The notes under the pieces are model-generated. The model had not been told where the DNA came from. It did not search any database and saw only the letters and a list, made by a program, of their open reading frames with translations. Shown in pieces: positions 27,528 through 37,482 of a stretch of DNA of 64,000 bases. Location: the NCBI RefSeq assembly GCF_000472545.1, contig NZ_AWZV01000009.1:1-64000 (forward strand), written 5' to 3'. Both the position numbers and the translations under genes were made by a program. Origin of the DNA: Burkholderia sp. WSM2232 (GTDB taxonomy: Bacteria; Pseudomonadota; Gammaproteobacteria; Burkholderiales; Burkholderiaceae). Position 1 is the stretch's first letter. Every line of letters begins with the position of its first letter.

Positions 27528-28454
27528 ATGAATTTCCAGCAATTGCGCTTCGTGCGCGAGGCCGTGCGTCAGAACATGAACCTGACCGAAGTGGCGAACG
27601 TGCTGTACACGTCCCAGTCGGGTGTGTCCAAACAGATCAAGGATCTCGAGGACGAGCTCGGCGTCGACATCTTCATTCGGCGCGGCAAGCGGCTCACGGG
27701 TCTTACCGAACCGGGCAAGGCGGTGCATCAGCTGATCGAGCGGATGCTGCTCGACGCAGAGAACCTGCGCCGCGTCGCGCGCCAGTTCGCGGATCAGGAC
27801 AGTGGCCACCTGGTCGTGGCGACGACGCACACCCAGGCGCGCTACGCGCTGCCAAAAGTGATCCGCCAGTTCACCGAGGTGTTCCCGAAGGTGCATCTCG
27901 CGCTGCGCCAGGGCAGCCCGCAGCAGATCGCGCAGATGATCATCAACGGCGAGGCGGATATCGGCATCTCGACCGAGGCGCTCGACCGTTTTCCGGACAT
28001 CGTCACCTTTGCCTGCTATTCGTGGCATCACGTGGTGGTCGTGCCGAAGGATCATCCGCTCGTCGGCCGGCCGAATCTGACACTCGACGAAATCGCCGAA
28101 TTCCCGATCGTCACGTATGACCAGGATTTCACGGGCCGCTCGCATATCGACCAGGCGTTCGCGAAAGCGGGCGCTCTGCCCGACGTGGTGCTGACCGCGA
28201 TCGACGCCGACGTGATCAAGACCTACGTGGAGCTCGGCATGGGGATCGGCGTGGTCGCGGCAATGGCCTACGATCCGAAGCGCGACACCGAACTCGTGGC
28301 GCTCGACACGCAGCATCTGTTCGAAGCGAGCACGACGCGCGTCGGCTTGCGCAAGGGCGCGTTCCTGCGCGCGTACGCGTACCGTCTGATCGAGATGTTT
28401 GCGCCGCAATTGACCGAAGCCGAAATCGCCGCGCAGTTGCGCGAGGCGGTGTGA
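27528..28454 (+). CDS. cysB: CysB-family LysR transcriptional regulator
   Basis: A 308-residue LysR regulator. The winged HTH (MNFQQLRFVREAVRQNMNLT, VLYTSQSGVSKQIKDLE) and the ligand domain with TTHTQARYALP, ISTEAL and YDQDFTGRSHID are hallmarks of CysB/Cbl proteins, which respond to acetylserine or sulfate status and activate cys and ssu genes. It follows cysA by 83 bases in the same direction. Given the sulfonate operon in the same window it may regulate both. CysB versus Cbl/SsuR cannot be separated by eye. Confidence 0.9.
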   Translation: MNFQQLRFVREAVRQNMNLTEVANVLYTSQSGVSKQIKDLEDELGVDIFIRRGKRLTGLTEPGKAVHQLIERMLLDAENLRRVARQFADQDSGHLVVATTHTQARYALPKVIRQFTEVFPKVHLALRQGSPQQIAQMIINGEADIGISTEALDRFPDIVTFACYSWHHVVVVPKDHPLVGRPNLTLDEIAEFPIVTYDQDFTGRSHIDQAFAKAGALPDVVLTAIDADVIKTYVELGMGIGVVAAMAYDPKRDTELVALDTQHLFEASTTRVGLRKGAFLRAYAYRLIEMFAPQLTEAEIAAQLREAV

Positions 28455-28544
28455 AGGCTTCGACCGGTTGAAGGAACGGTCGAAGCGGTGGTGGAAACGT
28501 CGAATGCGCCCGAAGGCGGCGCACGATCGCTTACAATCGCCGCC

Positions 28545-29573
28545 ATGAACACACAGACTTCCTCTTTGTCCGAAGCCGCGGCGCCGTTGCCGCGCATCGC
28601 CGTGCTTGCCACCGGCGGCACCATTGCGGGCGCGGCTGCCGATGTGACCAACACTGCGGGCTATCAGGCCGGCGTGGTCGGCGTCGAGCAATTGCTCTCG
28701 GTCGTGCCGGCCTTGTCCACGGTGGCACGCATTGCGCCTGAACAGGTTGCGGGCATCGACAGCAAGGACATGTCCACGGCGCTGTGGACCACGCTTGCTC
28801 AGCGAATCAACACGCTGCTTGCCGCCGACGACATCGACGGCGTGGTGATCACGCACGGCACCGACACGCTCGAGGAAACCGCGTATCTGCTGCATCTGAC
28901 GGTCAAGTCGGACAAGCCGGTGGTGCTCACGGCCGCGATGCGCCCGGCGTCGGCGCTCTCGGCGGACGGCCCGCTCAATCTGCTGAACGCGGTGACCGTC
29001 GCCGCGCATGCGGCTGCGCGCGGGCAAGGCGTGCTGGTCGCGTTCAACAACAAGATTCATAGCGCGCGCGACGTGGTGAAGACGAGCACGTATGCGGTGG
29101 ACGCGTTCCACTCGCCGGAAATCGGCGCGCTCGGCTGGGTGCAGGACGGGCGGGTCGATTTCCAGCGCAGCTTGGTGCGTCCTCACACGCGGGCAACCGA
29201 GTTCGTGATCGGTGCGAACTGGCCGCACGTGGAGATTGTGTCGAGCTATGCCGGCGTGTCGCGCATTACCGTGGATGCGCTCGTGACAGCGGGTGTGCGC
29301 GGCATCGTCGTGGCCGGTACGGGCAACGGTTCGATTCACGCGTCGCTCGCGCAGGCATTGGCCGATGCCGCGTCGCAAGGCGTCGCCGTGGTGCGCTCTT
29401 CGCGCGTGGGCTCGGGACATGTGATGCGCAATGGCGCGGCCGCTGACGACGCGCTCGGCTTCGTCAGCGCGGGCTCGTTGAACCCCTACAAGGCGCGCGT
29501 GCTGCTGATGCTTGCGCTGGCCGCGGGCGGCACGGGTCCGGTCGCGTTGCAAAAGGCCTTCGATACCTATTGA
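28545..29573 (+). CDS. L-asparaginase, type II family
   Basis: A 342-residue asparaginase/glutaminase-fold enzyme that hydrolyses L-asparagine to aspartate and ammonia. The first catalytic motif ATGGTIAGAA has Thr26, the second THGTDTLEET (103-112) has the Thr-Asp pair, and the Lys appears in NNKIHSARDV. The size and the second motif match type II enzymes. I see no clear signal peptide: the N-terminus (NTQTSSLSEAAAPLPR) is polar, so it may be cytoplasmic unlike E. coli AnsB. It ends at a strong bidirectional terminator. Confidence 0.9.
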   Translation: MNTQTSSLSEAAAPLPRIAVLATGGTIAGAAADVTNTAGYQAGVVGVEQLLSVVPALSTVARIAPEQVAGIDSKDMSTALWTTLAQRINTLLAADDIDGVVITHGTDTLEETAYLLHLTVKSDKPVVLTAAMRPASALSADGPLNLLNAVTVAAHAAARGQGVLVAFNNKIHSARDVVKTSTYAVDAFHSPEIGALGWVQDGRVDFQRSLVRPHTRATEFVIGANWPHVEIVSSYAGVSRITVDALVTAGVRGIVVAGTGNGSIHASLAQALADAASQGVAVVRSSRVGSGHVMRNGAAADDALGFVSAGSLNPYKARVLLMLALAAGGTGPVALQKAFDTY

Positions 29574-29606
29574 CGCTGCCTTACTGAAGCGACGATGAGT
29601 TGAAGT

Positions 29607-29650
29607 AAAAAACGCGGCGCCCGGGCGGCTAACCCGGGCGCCGCGTTTTT
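29607..29650. terminator. Bidirectional terminator between asparaginase and LysM genes
   Basis: A long perfect stem (ACGCGGCGCCCGGG / CCCGGGCGCCGCGT) is flanked by six As on the left and five Ts on the right, so it can end transcription from both convergent genes. Confidence 0.95.
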
Positions 29651-29694
29651 ATGTCCCGCTGCGCGTGCAGATGCAGCAGCCGCGCGCGATTCTC

Positions 29695-30192
29695 TTATTG
29701 CAGCGCCGGAATCACCAGCACCTGGCCCGGATAGATCTTGTCCGGGCTCTTGAGCATCGGCGTGTTGGCCTGGAAGATTGCGTCGTTCTTCGCGCCGCTA
29801 CCGTAGTACTTCTCGGCGATTTTCCACAGATTGTCGCCCGCGACAACCGTATGGAACTGCGTGGGCGCCGCGGCGGGCGCGGTGACGCTCAACTGGTCGT
29901 CGACCTTGTCGACGTTCTGCACATTGCCGGCCGCGACCAGGATTTTGTCCTTGGTCGGCTGGTCAGCCGCCTCGCCGGAAACGGTCACCGTATGGCTGAC
30001 GCCGTCGTACGTGACCTGCAGGTTGGTTGCGTCCAGACCCTGGCTGCGGATGTAAGTGGCGATCGCGTCGCCTGCGGTCCGGTTCAGTGCCGCAAGGTCG
30101 GGCGTCGCCGCGGCGGCCTCGGCCTGGGCGGGCGTGGACGCCGCGCTGAACAGTTTTTCGCCGGCTTCCTTGATGAAGCTGAGAATACCCAT
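29695..30192 (-). CDS. BON and LysM domain protein (Kbp/YgaU-like)
   Basis: A 165-residue protein with an N-terminal amphipathic helix (MGILSFIKEAGEKLFSAAST), a BON domain (about 40-105, GDAIATYIRSQGLD, NLQVTYDGVSHTVTVSG) and a C-terminal LysM domain (HTVVAGDNLWKIAEKYYGSG to PGQVLVIPALQ). The domain order and length match E. coli Kbp/YgaU, a cytoplasmic potassium-binding protein induced by osmotic stress. No signal peptide is present, consistent with that. A single gene with its own terminator. Confidence 0.9.
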   Translation of the reverse strand: MGILSFIKEAGEKLFSAASTPAQAEAAAATPDLAALNRTAGDAIATYIRSQGLDATNLQVTYDGVSHTVTVSGEAADQPTKDKILVAAGNVQNVDKVDDQLSVTAPAAAPTQFHTVVAGDNLWKIAEKYYGSGAKNDAIFQANTPMLKSPDKIYPGQVLVIPALQ

Positions 30193-30745
30193 GGATCACA
30201 CTCCTCGTGTTGGTACGCCAGCATGCTGTGCGTACGGATTAAGCAGTCGTTGCCACGCGTACGCGGGCAACGGACTCACGAGTGTAGGAGAAAAGCGGAC
30301 AGCGAAGTGTCAAGAAAGGTGGGGAAGAGCGCGCTAAGTTGCAAGCAAATGCAAGCGAGCGTGCAAAGCGGCAGTACATGATGGCGCCGGCTGCAAGCGA
30401 GCATGCGACGCACCACGCGATGACGAATCCGACAGCCGGACACCCGACGACGTCTGACCGACCAAGGCTTCCCCGGCGCCGCCGGGTGCCGCTGCGGACC
30501 CCACTTTGCCGCTCTCAGCCCAGAGCGGCTCGATTTGCCCGTTCCGCCGCGATGCCGCGCGACGAACCGGGCGCCCCACATGCGATTGCCGTGACGTGAG
30601 TGAAACGACGTCGGCGGCAACCGGTGTTACCGACTGCGCAATCTGCGTTTGTCTTTGCTCGCGACCGCTTCTGCAGTGAAGCCATGCGAGCACGCTCGCG
30701 TGCTTCGAACTGCCAATCCGCCGGCCGCGCAGCAGCGCTGCGCCA
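30193..30745. other. Intergenic region, no gene recognised
   Basis: About 550 bases between two minus-strand genes. Several frames are open through GC bias, but none has a start site or recognisable product. I see no RNA gene or strong hairpin. Confidence 0.5.
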
Positions 30746-31654
30746 TCAAGCTGCTTTTGCTTCGCTGTCCGGCGCCTGCGCGACTTCGTAGTTCGCCATG
30801 ATCTCGAGCGCGCGAACCATCGCCGAGTGATCCCACGCCTTGCCGCCGTTCGCGGCGCACACGCTGAACAACTGCTGTGCGCTTGCGGTATGCGGCAGCG
30901 CGATGCCGAGCTTGCGCGCGCCGTCGAGCGCGAGGTTCAGATCCTTCTGATGCAGCTCGATGCGAAAGCCCGGATTGAATGTGCGCCTCGTCATCCGCTC
31001 GCCATGTACCTCGAGAATGCGCGACGACGCGAAGCCGCCCATCAATGCCTTGCGCACGCGTTCGGGATCCGCGCCCGAACGCGATGCGAACAGCAGCGCT
31101 TCGGCCACGGCCTCGATATTCAGCGCGACGATGATCTGATTCGCGACTTTGCAGGTTTGTCCCGCGCCGTTCTCGCCGATCAGCGAGATGTTCTTGCCCA
31201 TCAGTTCGAACAGCGGCCTCGCTTGCGCGAAGGCTTTTTCAGGGCCGCCGACCATGATCGTGAGTGTCGCCTCGCGCGCGCCGACTTCGCCGCCGGAAAC
31301 CGGCGCGTCGAGGTAGTCGACGCCGAGTGCATTGATCCTTTTTGCGAACGCCTGCGTGTCGAGCGGCGAGATCGAGCTCATGTCGATCACGAGCTTGCCT
31401 GCGGTGAGACCGGCCGCGACGCCGTCGTCGGCGAACAGAACGTTGGCCACGTCAGGCGTGTCCGGCACCATGATGATGACGATATCGGCGGCTTGCGCGA
31501 CGGCAGTGGAATTGGCCACTACGTTCGTGCTCTTGCCAAGGTCGTCGGGCACCGGGTAGGCGCCGTTCACGAACAGCGTATGACCGCCCTTGAGAAGGTT
31601 GCGCGCCATGTGCGCACCCATGATGCCGAGCCCGATGAAACCGATCTTTGCCAT
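30746..31654 (-). CDS. glxR: Tartronate semialdehyde reductase (2-hydroxy-3-oxopropionate reductase)
   Basis: A 302-residue beta-hydroxyacid dehydrogenase that reduces tartronate semialdehyde to D-glycerate with NAD(P)H. The Rossmann motif IGFIGLGIMGAHMARNL is at 4-20, the substrate loop DAPVSGGEVGAREATL in the middle, and the catalytic Lys in GQTCKVANQI. It lies downstream of hyi and gcl on the same strand, the classical glyoxylate-to-glycerate pathway. The start has a GGGAGATTC site. The last residues (PDSEAKAA) extend slightly beyond usual. Confidence 0.94.
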   Translation of the reverse strand: MAKIGFIGLGIMGAHMARNLLKGGHTLFVNGAYPVPDDLGKSTNVVANSTAVAQAADIVIIMVPDTPDVANVLFADDGVAAGLTAGKLVIDMSSISPLDTQAFAKRINALGVDYLDAPVSGGEVGAREATLTIMVGGPEKAFAQARPLFELMGKNISLIGENGAGQTCKVANQIIVALNIEAVAEALLFASRSGADPERVRKALMGGFASSRILEVHGERMTRRTFNPGFRIELHQKDLNLALDGARKLGIALPHTASAQQLFSVCAANGGKAWDHSAMVRALEIMANYEVAQAPDSEAKAA

Positions 31655-31775
31655 ATGTGTGAATCTCCCGTGTTGTTGGCTGTCCCGTCGAGGGACTGTG
31701 TTCGTGGGCGCACTGCGCCCGATTGGAGCGATGCCGTGCGCGGTGCCTTGCCTGTTCGAAGTCGCTTATGGAAGC

Positions 31776-31828
31776 TCGCTCATGCAAAGTGCCCATGCAA
31801 AGTGCTCATGCAACGTCGCTCATGCAAC
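31776..31828. repeat. CATGCAA-containing short tandem repeats
   Basis: Four units of 12 to 14 bases built on CATGCAAAGTGC lie just after the hyi stop codon, between hyi and glxR. Confidence 0.8.
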
Positions 31829-31833
31829 CGCAC

Positions 31834-32643
31834 TCAGGCCGCCGCGTGCGCCGCGCCGCGCGTTTGCCCCGCCACGCTTTGCACCCATACGAGGCCGGCC
31901 GTGGTGGTGGTGCGGGGCTTGTACTCGCAGCCGACCCAGCCCTCGTAGCCGATCGAGTCGAGCAGTTCGAACAGGAACGGGTAATTGATTTCGCCCGTGC
32001 CGGGTTCGTGGCGGCCGGGGTTGTCGGCAAGCTGGATATGCGCGATCTGAGGCAGATTCTTTTTGATGGTCGCGGCGAGTTCGCCTTCCATCCGTTGCAT
32101 GTGATAGATGTCGTATTGCAGGAACAGGTTGTCCGAACCCACCGCGCGGATCACGTCGAGACCCTCGTTCGAGCGGTTCAGCGCGAAGCCCGGAATGTCA
32201 TACGCGTTGCAGGGCTCGACCAGCAGCCGGATGCCGGCCTTCTTCAATTCGGCGGCCGCAAAACGCAGGTTATCGACAATGGTCGCGCGCGCCTTGTCGC
32301 CGTCCACGCCTGCTGTCGGAATGCCGACGAGGCAGTTCAACTGCGGCACCTTCAGCGCGCTTGCATATTCGATTGCACGGCCCACGCCTTCCTGAAACTC
32401 GGTCACGCGATCGGGCAGGCATGCAATGCCGCGTTCGCCGGCTTCCCAATTGCCCGCGGGCAGGTTGTGCAAGACCAGCTTGAGACGGTTCTGCTGAAGA
32501 CGCTCGCTCAGTTCGGCGATCCTGTACGGATAGGGAAACAGGAATTCGACGGCGTGAAAGCCCGCGTCCGCAGCCGCCGCGAAGCGGTCGAGGAACGGCA
32601 CTTCGTTGAACAGCATCGTGAGATTCGCTGCAAATTTCGGCAT
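31834..32643 (-). CDS. hyi: Hydroxypyruvate isomerase
   Basis: A 269-residue TIM-barrel isomerase interconverting hydroxypyruvate and tartronate semialdehyde. The N-terminus MPKFAANLTMLFNEVPFLDR, the metal-site Glu in VEFLFPYPY and RLLVEPCN, and QYDIYHMQRMEGEL are typical. It is ten residues or so longer than E. coli Hyi (258), with an Ala/His-rich tail. The start at 32643 gives the family N-terminus. Operon position between gcl and glxR supports the function. Confidence 0.94.
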   Translation of the reverse strand: MPKFAANLTMLFNEVPFLDRFAAAADAGFHAVEFLFPYPYRIAELSERLQQNRLKLVLHNLPAGNWEAGERGIACLPDRVTEFQEGVGRAIEYASALKVPQLNCLVGIPTAGVDGDKARATIVDNLRFAAAELKKAGIRLLVEPCNAYDIPGFALNRSNEGLDVIRAVGSDNLFLQYDIYHMQRMEGELAATIKKNLPQIAHIQLADNPGRHEPGTGEINYPFLFELLDSIGYEGWVGCEYKPRTTTTAGLVWVQSVAGQTRGAAHAAA

Positions 32644-32712
32644 GTTGAATGTTCTCGTTGATCGGTCAGTGGATGAGGGCGCGAGGAGAGTGCGCCCGCG
32701 CACCTCGTGATC

Positions 32713-34488
<1,776 letters not shown>

Positions 34489-34537
34489 GAATGTCTCCTC
34501 TGTATCCTGAAATTGGCGAATAAGGCTGTTGGAGGCA

Positions 34538-34556
34538 CTTTAGGCTGGACCTAAAG
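34538..34556. promoter_or_regulatory. Candidate LysR operator between gcl and its regulator
   Basis: CTTTAGG-CTGGA-CCTAAAG is a perfect 7-bp inverted repeat with a 5-bp spacer and contains a T-N11-A core, the usual LysR box. It lies 50 bases upstream of gcl and about 97 bases upstream of the divergent lysR gene. Confidence 0.65.
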
Positions 34557-34652
34557 GTTTGATAAGATCAGTACACGTCGCTTATTTCGAAACAAAAAGT
34601 ATGGAATGCCGCAGCGAGCGACAGCGCCGGCAGCGGCAGGAGGGAGACAGGC

Positions 34653-35567
34653 ATGGACCGCTTCAAGCAGATCGAAACCTTTGTGCGTGTCGCGGACGCC
34701 GGCAGCCTCGCGGCTGCGGCGCTGGAGGAGGGCGTGTCGCCGGTGATACTCGGGCGGCGCATCGACGCGCTCGAAAAGCGCCTCGGCGTCAAGCTCATGT
34801 ACCGCTCGACGCGGCGGCTCGTCGTCAGCGAGGACGGCGCCGCGTTCCTCGAGCGCTGCCGCGGTTTGCTGACCGAATGGGACCAGGCGGAAAACGAACT
34901 GAGCGCGGGGCGCCGCGCGGTGAACGGCCACCTGATCGTGTCGGCGCCCGCTGCGTTTGGCCGCAAGCACGTCGCGCCGCTCGCGCCCGCTTTTCTCGCG
35001 GACAAACCGGAACTGCAGGTGTCGTTCAACCTGACCGACCGGGTGGTAGATCTGGTGCGCGAGGGTTACGATCTGTCGATCCGCATTGGCGGCGCGGTCG
35101 ATCCAAACTTCGTCGCAGTGAAGCTGGCCGCGAACCGGCGGGTGGTCTGCGGCACCCCCGAGTATTTCCGCCGGCACGGCAAGCCGAAAACGCTCGAAGA
35201 CCTGCCGCGCCACAACTGTCTCGCGTTCAATCTGCAAGGCGGCCAGAATCGCGGCTGGTACTTCCGCCGCAACGGCAAGCTCGTCACGGTGCGGGTGGGC
35301 GGCAGCCTCGACTGCAACGACGGCGAGCTGCTGCACCGCTGGGTGTCCGAAGGGCTCGGCCTTGGCTGGCGCTCCACGTGGGAAATCCAGCAGCAGCTTG
35401 CGCGCGGCGAACTCGAAACCGTGCTCGACGAGTTCGCGCTGCCCGACTACGACATTCTCGCGGTCTACCCGCAGCAGCGCTACGTGCCGGCCAAGGTGCG
35501 CTATTTCATCGATTATCTGAAACAGATTTACGCGAGCGACGACTACTGGAATCAGCCGGCGTATTAG
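34653..35567 (+). CDS. LysR family regulator, probable control of gcl-hyi-glxR
   Basis: A 304-residue LysR regulator. The N-terminal HTH (FKQIETFVRVADAGSLAAAA, LEKRLGVKLMYRSTRRL) is followed by a ligand-binding domain (GHLIVSAPAAFGRKHVAPL, YDLSIRIGG, VSEGLGLGWRSTW). It belongs to the CrgA/DsdC-like large group of LysR proteins. The GCAGGAGGGAGAC leader supports the ATG at 34653. Divergent arrangement with gcl and a palindrome in the gap imply local regulation, with glyoxylate or a purine-catabolism intermediate as possible inducer (inference). Confidence 0.88.
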   Translation: MDRFKQIETFVRVADAGSLAAAALEEGVSPVILGRRIDALEKRLGVKLMYRSTRRLVVSEDGAAFLERCRGLLTEWDQAENELSAGRRAVNGHLIVSAPAAFGRKHVAPLAPAFLADKPELQVSFNLTDRVVDLVREGYDLSIRIGGAVDPNFVAVKLAANRRVVCGTPEYFRRHGKPKTLEDLPRHNCLAFNLQGGQNRGWYFRRNGKLVTVRVGGSLDCNDGELLHRWVSEGLGLGWRSTWEIQQQLARGELETVLDEFALPDYDILAVYPQQRYVPAKVRYFIDYLKQIYASDDYWNQPAY

Positions 35568-35727
35568 CGCGTGGGTTCGGCGGGCGGGTCGGCTGTTCGC
35601 GGCCTGCGGAAGGCTGGGCGGCGTTGCGGCCGGCATCGAGAGGCGGCTGGCTCGCCGCCTGCGCTCCTCGCCGCTCGCTAAATGGTTGAAAATACGCCTG
35701 AATCTTCTGCCGGTGTGGGGCTATGGC

Positions 35728-35756
35728 TTGCAACCGGGGCCCAATCAGGCTACAAT
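35728..35756 (+). promoter_or_regulatory. Promoter of the rpsF operon
   Basis: TTGCAA (35728-35733) and TACAAT (35751-35756) with an ideal 17-base spacer. Transcription would start near 35763, giving a leader of about 70 bases before rpsF. Confidence 0.75.
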
Positions 35757-35772
35757 CTTCGGCTTCTCACTT

Positions 35773-35799
35773 GCCGCACCGGTTCGACGCCCGGGTGGC
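35773..35799 (+). promoter_or_regulatory. Possible S6:S18 ribosomal leader RNA
   Basis: The leader of rpsF can form a bulged hairpin (GCC..ACCGG with CCGG.GTGGC) whose bulge and flank contain CCG, resembling the S6:S18 autoregulatory motif found before rpsF in many bacteria. Position just after the promoter fits. Structural match was judged by eye. Confidence 0.4.
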
Positions 35800-35830
35800 T
35801 TCTATCCAAAAGTCAGCACAAGGAGTGTGT

Positions 35831-36205
35831 ATGCGTCATTATGAAATCGTCTTTATCGTGCATCCCGATCAGAGCGAGCAGGTGCCCGCCATGATCGAGC
35901 GTTACAAGAGCACGATCACCTCGCACGGTGGCCAGATCCACCGCATCGAAGACTGGGGCCGTCGCCAACTGGCCTACATGATCGAGAAACTCGCGAAGGC
36001 TCACTACGTCTGCATGAACATCGAGTGCGACCAGACCACGCTCGACGAGCTGGAACACGCGTTCAAGTTCAACGACGCCGTTCTGCGTCACCTTATCGTC
36101 AAGATGAAGAAGGCCGAAACCGGCCCGTCGCCGATGATGAAGGAAGTGCAGCGCGAAGAAGCCAAGAAGTCGGCTGCTACGCAACCGTCCGAAGCGCAGG
36201 CTTAA
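35831..36205 (+). CDS. rpsF: Small ribosomal subunit protein bS6
   Basis: A 124-residue ribosomal protein that binds 16S rRNA together with S18. Typical N-terminus [19 protein letters not shown] and the segment [18 protein letters not shown]; a charged Lys/Glu/Ala tail ([16 protein letters not shown]). The ATG at 35831 has an AAGGAGTG site. First gene of rpsF-priB-rpsR-rplI. Confidence 0.98.
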   Translation: MRHYEIVFIVHPDQSEQVPAMIERYKSTITSHGGQIHRIEDWGRRQLAYMIEKLAKAHYVCMNIECDQTTLDELEHAFKFNDAVLRHLIVKMKKAETGPSPMMKEVQREEAKKSAATQPSEAQA

Positions 36206-36270
36206 GACACACTATTTAAGCTACTAGAGCAAAGCGCGCCGCTTTTCGCCAACAGGTATAGAAAGGCTAC

Positions 36271-36570
36271 ATGAACCGGCTGCAGCTAACGGCCAGCGTC
36301 GTCGAACGCGAACCGGTGCGGTACACACCCGCCGGCGTTCCGATTGCAGGCTGCACGTTGCAGCACCGCACGGAAGTTGTCGAGGCCGGCATTGCCCGGC
36401 AAGTCGAACTGACCATGCAGGCGGTAGCCGCAGGCGAGGCGAGCGGTAAGCTGGAAAGCTGTCCGATGGGCGTCGAAACGCTCTTCACAGGCTTCCTGGC
36501 GAAAAAGCACCGCAACGCAAGAACTCTGGTATTTCACATCACAGCATTGCAGGACATTGGAAAGGACTGA
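36271..36570 (+). CDS. priB: Primosomal replication protein N
   Basis: A 99-residue OB-fold single-stranded-DNA-binding protein that helps PriA reload DnaB at stalled forks. Sequence [33 protein letters not shown] and the end [12 protein letters not shown] match beta-proteobacterial PriB. Its position between rpsF and rpsR is conserved in beta- and gamma-proteobacteria. AAAGG site upstream; two-base gap to rpsR. Confidence 0.95.
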   Translation: MNRLQLTASVVEREPVRYTPAGVPIAGCTLQHRTEVVEAGIARQVELTMQAVAAGEASGKLESCPMGVETLFTGFLAKKHRNARTLVFHITALQDIGKD

Positions 36571-36572
36571 AC

Positions 36573-36848
36573 ATGCCCCGCCCGACTGGTAAGAAATTCG
36601 ACAAGCGTCGTCAGCAACAAAATCCGCTCTTCAAGCGCAAGAAGTTCTGCCGTTTCACGGCCGCTGGCGTCGAGTACATCGACTACAAGGACATCGAAAC
36701 GCTGAAGGACTTCATCGGCGAAAACGGCAAGATCACGCCGGCGCGTCTCACGGGTACGAAGTCGCACTATCAACGCCAGCTGGACACGGCAATCAAGCGC
36801 GCGCGTTTCCTCGCGCTCGTGCCGTACACCGACCAGCACAAGGCTTAA
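36573..36848 (+). CDS. rpsR: Small ribosomal subunit protein bS18
   Basis: A 91-residue basic ribosomal protein. [20 protein letters not shown] and the [20 protein letters not shown] core are characteristic. It starts two bases after priB, with GGAAAGGAC as the ribosome binding site inside the priB end. Confidence 0.98.
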   Translation: MPRPTGKKFDKRRQQQNPLFKRKKFCRFTAAGVEYIDYKDIETLKDFIGENGKITPARLTGTKSHYQRQLDTAIKRARFLALVPYTDQHKA

Positions 36849-36875
36849 CTCGACGACGCGATAAGGAGCATCCGA

Positions 36876-37328
36876 ATGCAAATCATTCTTCTGGAAAAAG
36901 TCGTCAATCTGGGCAACCTGGGCGATATCGTGAAGGTCAAGGACGGTTACGCACGTAACTTCCTGATCCCGAACAAGCAGGCTCGCCGTGCAACGAAGGA
37001 AGCGCTGGCCGAATTCGAAGTGCGCCGCGCCGAACTCGAAAAAATCGCCGCTGAAAAGCTGGCTGCGGCTCAGGCTCAAGGCGAAAAGCTGGCAGGCTCG
37101 ACGGTTCAGATCGGCCAGAAGGCCGGCGTGGACGGCCGTCTGTTCGGCTCGGTGACGAACGCCGACATCGCCGAAGCGCTGGGCAAGCAAGGCTTCGCCG
37201 TGGAAAAGGCGCAAGTGCGTCTGCCGGAAGGCCCGCTGAAGATCGTGGGCGACCACCCGGTGCAGGTTTCGCTGCACACCGACGTGCTTGTCGACGTGAC
37301 GGTGTCGGTGCTGGGCGAGCACGTCTAA
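36876..37328 (+). CDS. rplI: Large ribosomal subunit protein bL9
   Basis: A 150-residue ribosomal protein: N-terminal [20 protein letters not shown] and [14 protein letters not shown] (23S-binding), a long connecting helix, and the C-terminal domain ([20 protein letters not shown]). Normal length. ATAAGGAG precedes the ATG. Last gene of the operon, ahead of a strong terminator. Confidence 0.98.
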   Translation: MQIILLEKVVNLGNLGDIVKVKDGYARNFLIPNKQARRATKEALAEFEVRRAELEKIAAEKLAAAQAQGEKLAGSTVQIGQKAGVDGRLFGSVTNADIAEALGKQGFAVEKAQVRLPEGPLKIVGDHPVQVSLHTDVLVDVTVSVLGEHV

Positions 37329-37387
37329 GCTACCGCATCCACGCTGAGCGTATCAGATAGTATTGGCCAGGTTGTTGCTGGCTAGAG

Positions 37388-37419
37388 GCAGGGGCCGGGC
37401 AACCGGCCCCTGCTTTTTT
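37388..37419 (+). terminator. Rho-independent terminator of the rpsF-rplI operon
   Basis: A perfect 11-bp stem (GCAGGGGCCGG / CCGGCCCCTGC) with a GCAA tetraloop and six Ts. Confidence 0.95.
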
Positions 37420-37482
37420 GTGCGCGCCGATTCTGAATTTGCTGCTGGCCGCGCGCGCCACATTTCACGATAATTGCTCTCC

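Noticed and set aside
30193..30745. Small genes in the gap after the LysM gene
   Set aside because: All open frames are mutually overlapping GC-bias frames without start signals.
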